Source: Maniola hyperantus (taxonomy: Eukaryota > Arthropoda > Insecta > Lepidoptera > Nymphalidae). Taken from it: 64,000 nucleotides of DNA. The stretch lies in NCBI RefSeq assembly GCF_902806685.2, contig NC_048554.1, positions 6,076,001-6,140,000 of the forward strand. The letters are read 5' to 3'. This document shows positions 63,190 to 64,000 of this stretch, in pieces. The notes beneath the pieces were generated by a model. It did no database searches, was not told the origin of the DNA, and was given only the letters and a program-made list of their open reading frames with translations. The first letter of the stretch is position 1, and each line of letters starts with the position of its first letter. Both the position numbers and the translations under genes were made by a program.

Positions 63190-64000
63190 GTTTAATCTGC
63201 AGAATGTTGAGATGAAAATATTCGAATGCTTGGATTTAGGCGTCAACCTCGTTAAGAATTGGACTGATTTTAAAATAGTTCTTCTAAATTAACCGCCCGG
63301 CGGCGGTGCCTTAGGATTGAAAAAAGATGTATAATTATACCTAGTAAGTTAAACTATTAATGTAAAGAAATAAATAATTATTATTTTACATTTTTAAGTA
63401 CATAATATAATATCTACTTACTGAATTTATGAATCTTTAATAAGGAGTGTTGACTTGACTTCCCATTATAAATTGGATTTGTCTGCGAAAACCGCAGTTA
63501 ACCTATATGCCTGCACCTTCAACATATTAATTGCGAGTAGGTACCTTCTTATCACGTTTTCCTGGTGCCAATGATATCAGCACTTCAGTAGGTACAGCGT
63601 TGCCAGTTTTCATGAACCATTTTCCTCTGTCAATTCCGATTGGTCGGACGCATTATTTTCAACAATTGCGAATAACAGACCGGTTATGTTTTTTAATAAA
63701 ATGCGCGTTAGTGGTTTAAATTAAATTTAATAGTGACTCAAAAAGTTCGTTTCTTGTATGAATTATACCAAGTGATTATTGTATTCATTAACTATGTTGC
63801 AATCACGGAGGAGGGGCTCGTTCAACGCCTTGGTCATAGAGATTATGCAGAAACGTCGTAACTCTAGTACGCCGAGTGGCTCTCCGCTGAAAAAGGATTC
63901 ACCGAATGACTCGGTAATGTAACTAATTATTTTTGAACGATAAAATATATCCACCATTAAATTATTAGGTGTAAATTATTTTAATTTTTGAAAAATTAGA
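63190..64000. other. Gene-free stretch
   Basis: No gene, RNA or recognised repeat up to the window edge. Confidence 0.5.

Noticed and set aside
63110..63292. 60-codon plus ORF
   Set aside because: It runs through the imperfect hairpin at 63113-63189 and shows no domain.

Overview
The window is eukaryotic nuclear DNA. It is AT-rich, has no bacterial-style gene packing, and almost every open frame is short. The repeats point to a butterfly or moth (Lepidoptera): many short elements ending in a hairpin plus CTAGT, tRNA-derived SINEs with GATG-type tails, the 'ccggccaagtgcgagt...gggttccgta' repeat, and several palindromic MITE families I recognise as typical of lepidopteran genomes. No species can be named from sequence alone. 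The window reads as intergenic and/or long-intron DNA eroded and rebuilt by mobile elements.

Genes. No complete host gene is visible. The best candidate is a terminal coding exon on the minus strand (3157-3390), with acceptor, open frame, stop and a nearby AATAAA. A GC-richer stretch at about 29227-29936 looks like a transcription start and untranslated or short-coding first exon ending in a splice donor; it holds a 45-codon ORF at 29542. A 146-bp stretch at 14075-14220 has good splice signals on the plus strand but reads most like protein on the minus strand. Two further open segments (28220-28471 minus, 48829-49041 plus) are unassigned. A decayed PIF/Harbinger-like transposase lies at 51136-51560 (minus) and the tail of an RTE-like reverse transcriptase at 8423-8734.

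Mobile elements. (1) Helitron-like short elements in four or five subfamilies (here H1-H5) share a 3' hairpin plus CTAGT end but have different 5' halves. (2) SINE-A, with an Asp/Glu-like tRNA head and a GATG tail, shares that tail with the RTE-like LINE. (3) A tRNA-Phe-derived SINE has three copies. (4) Two other tRNA-derived SINEs occur. (5) MITEs include two hAT-type copies with perfect 8-bp target duplications (9410-9555, 14821-15179), a GC-rich palindromic family (P) and several others. (6) The G and G2 'gggttccgta' repeats. Several insertions are nested.

Layout. 0-9 kb: G repeat, Helitron-like elements, candidate terminal exon, SINEs and the RTE-like tail. 9-16 kb: two hAT MITEs, a Phe-SINE, a P MITE and a possible exon. 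16-27 kb: palindromes, a P MITE inside a larger palindrome, a nested SINE/Helitron and a SINE/MITE, and a pentanucleotide array. 27-33 kb: direct repeats and the candidate first exon. 33-39 kb: two abutting perfect palindromes, tail-to-tail Helitron-like elements, a perfect 952-bp tandem duplication and older relatives of the same sequence. 39-54 kb: G repeats, Helitron-like elements, head-to-head SINE-A copies and the Harbinger relic. 54-64 kb: a 213-bp tandem array, MITEs, further Helitron-like elements and an element with a hammerhead-like core.

The most unusual structural features are the perfect 952-bp tandem duplication and the abundance of near-perfect short inverted repeats outside known element ends. 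These palindromes look like products of local template switching. Everything here comes from reading by eye; family names rest on recognised motifs, not on database searches.
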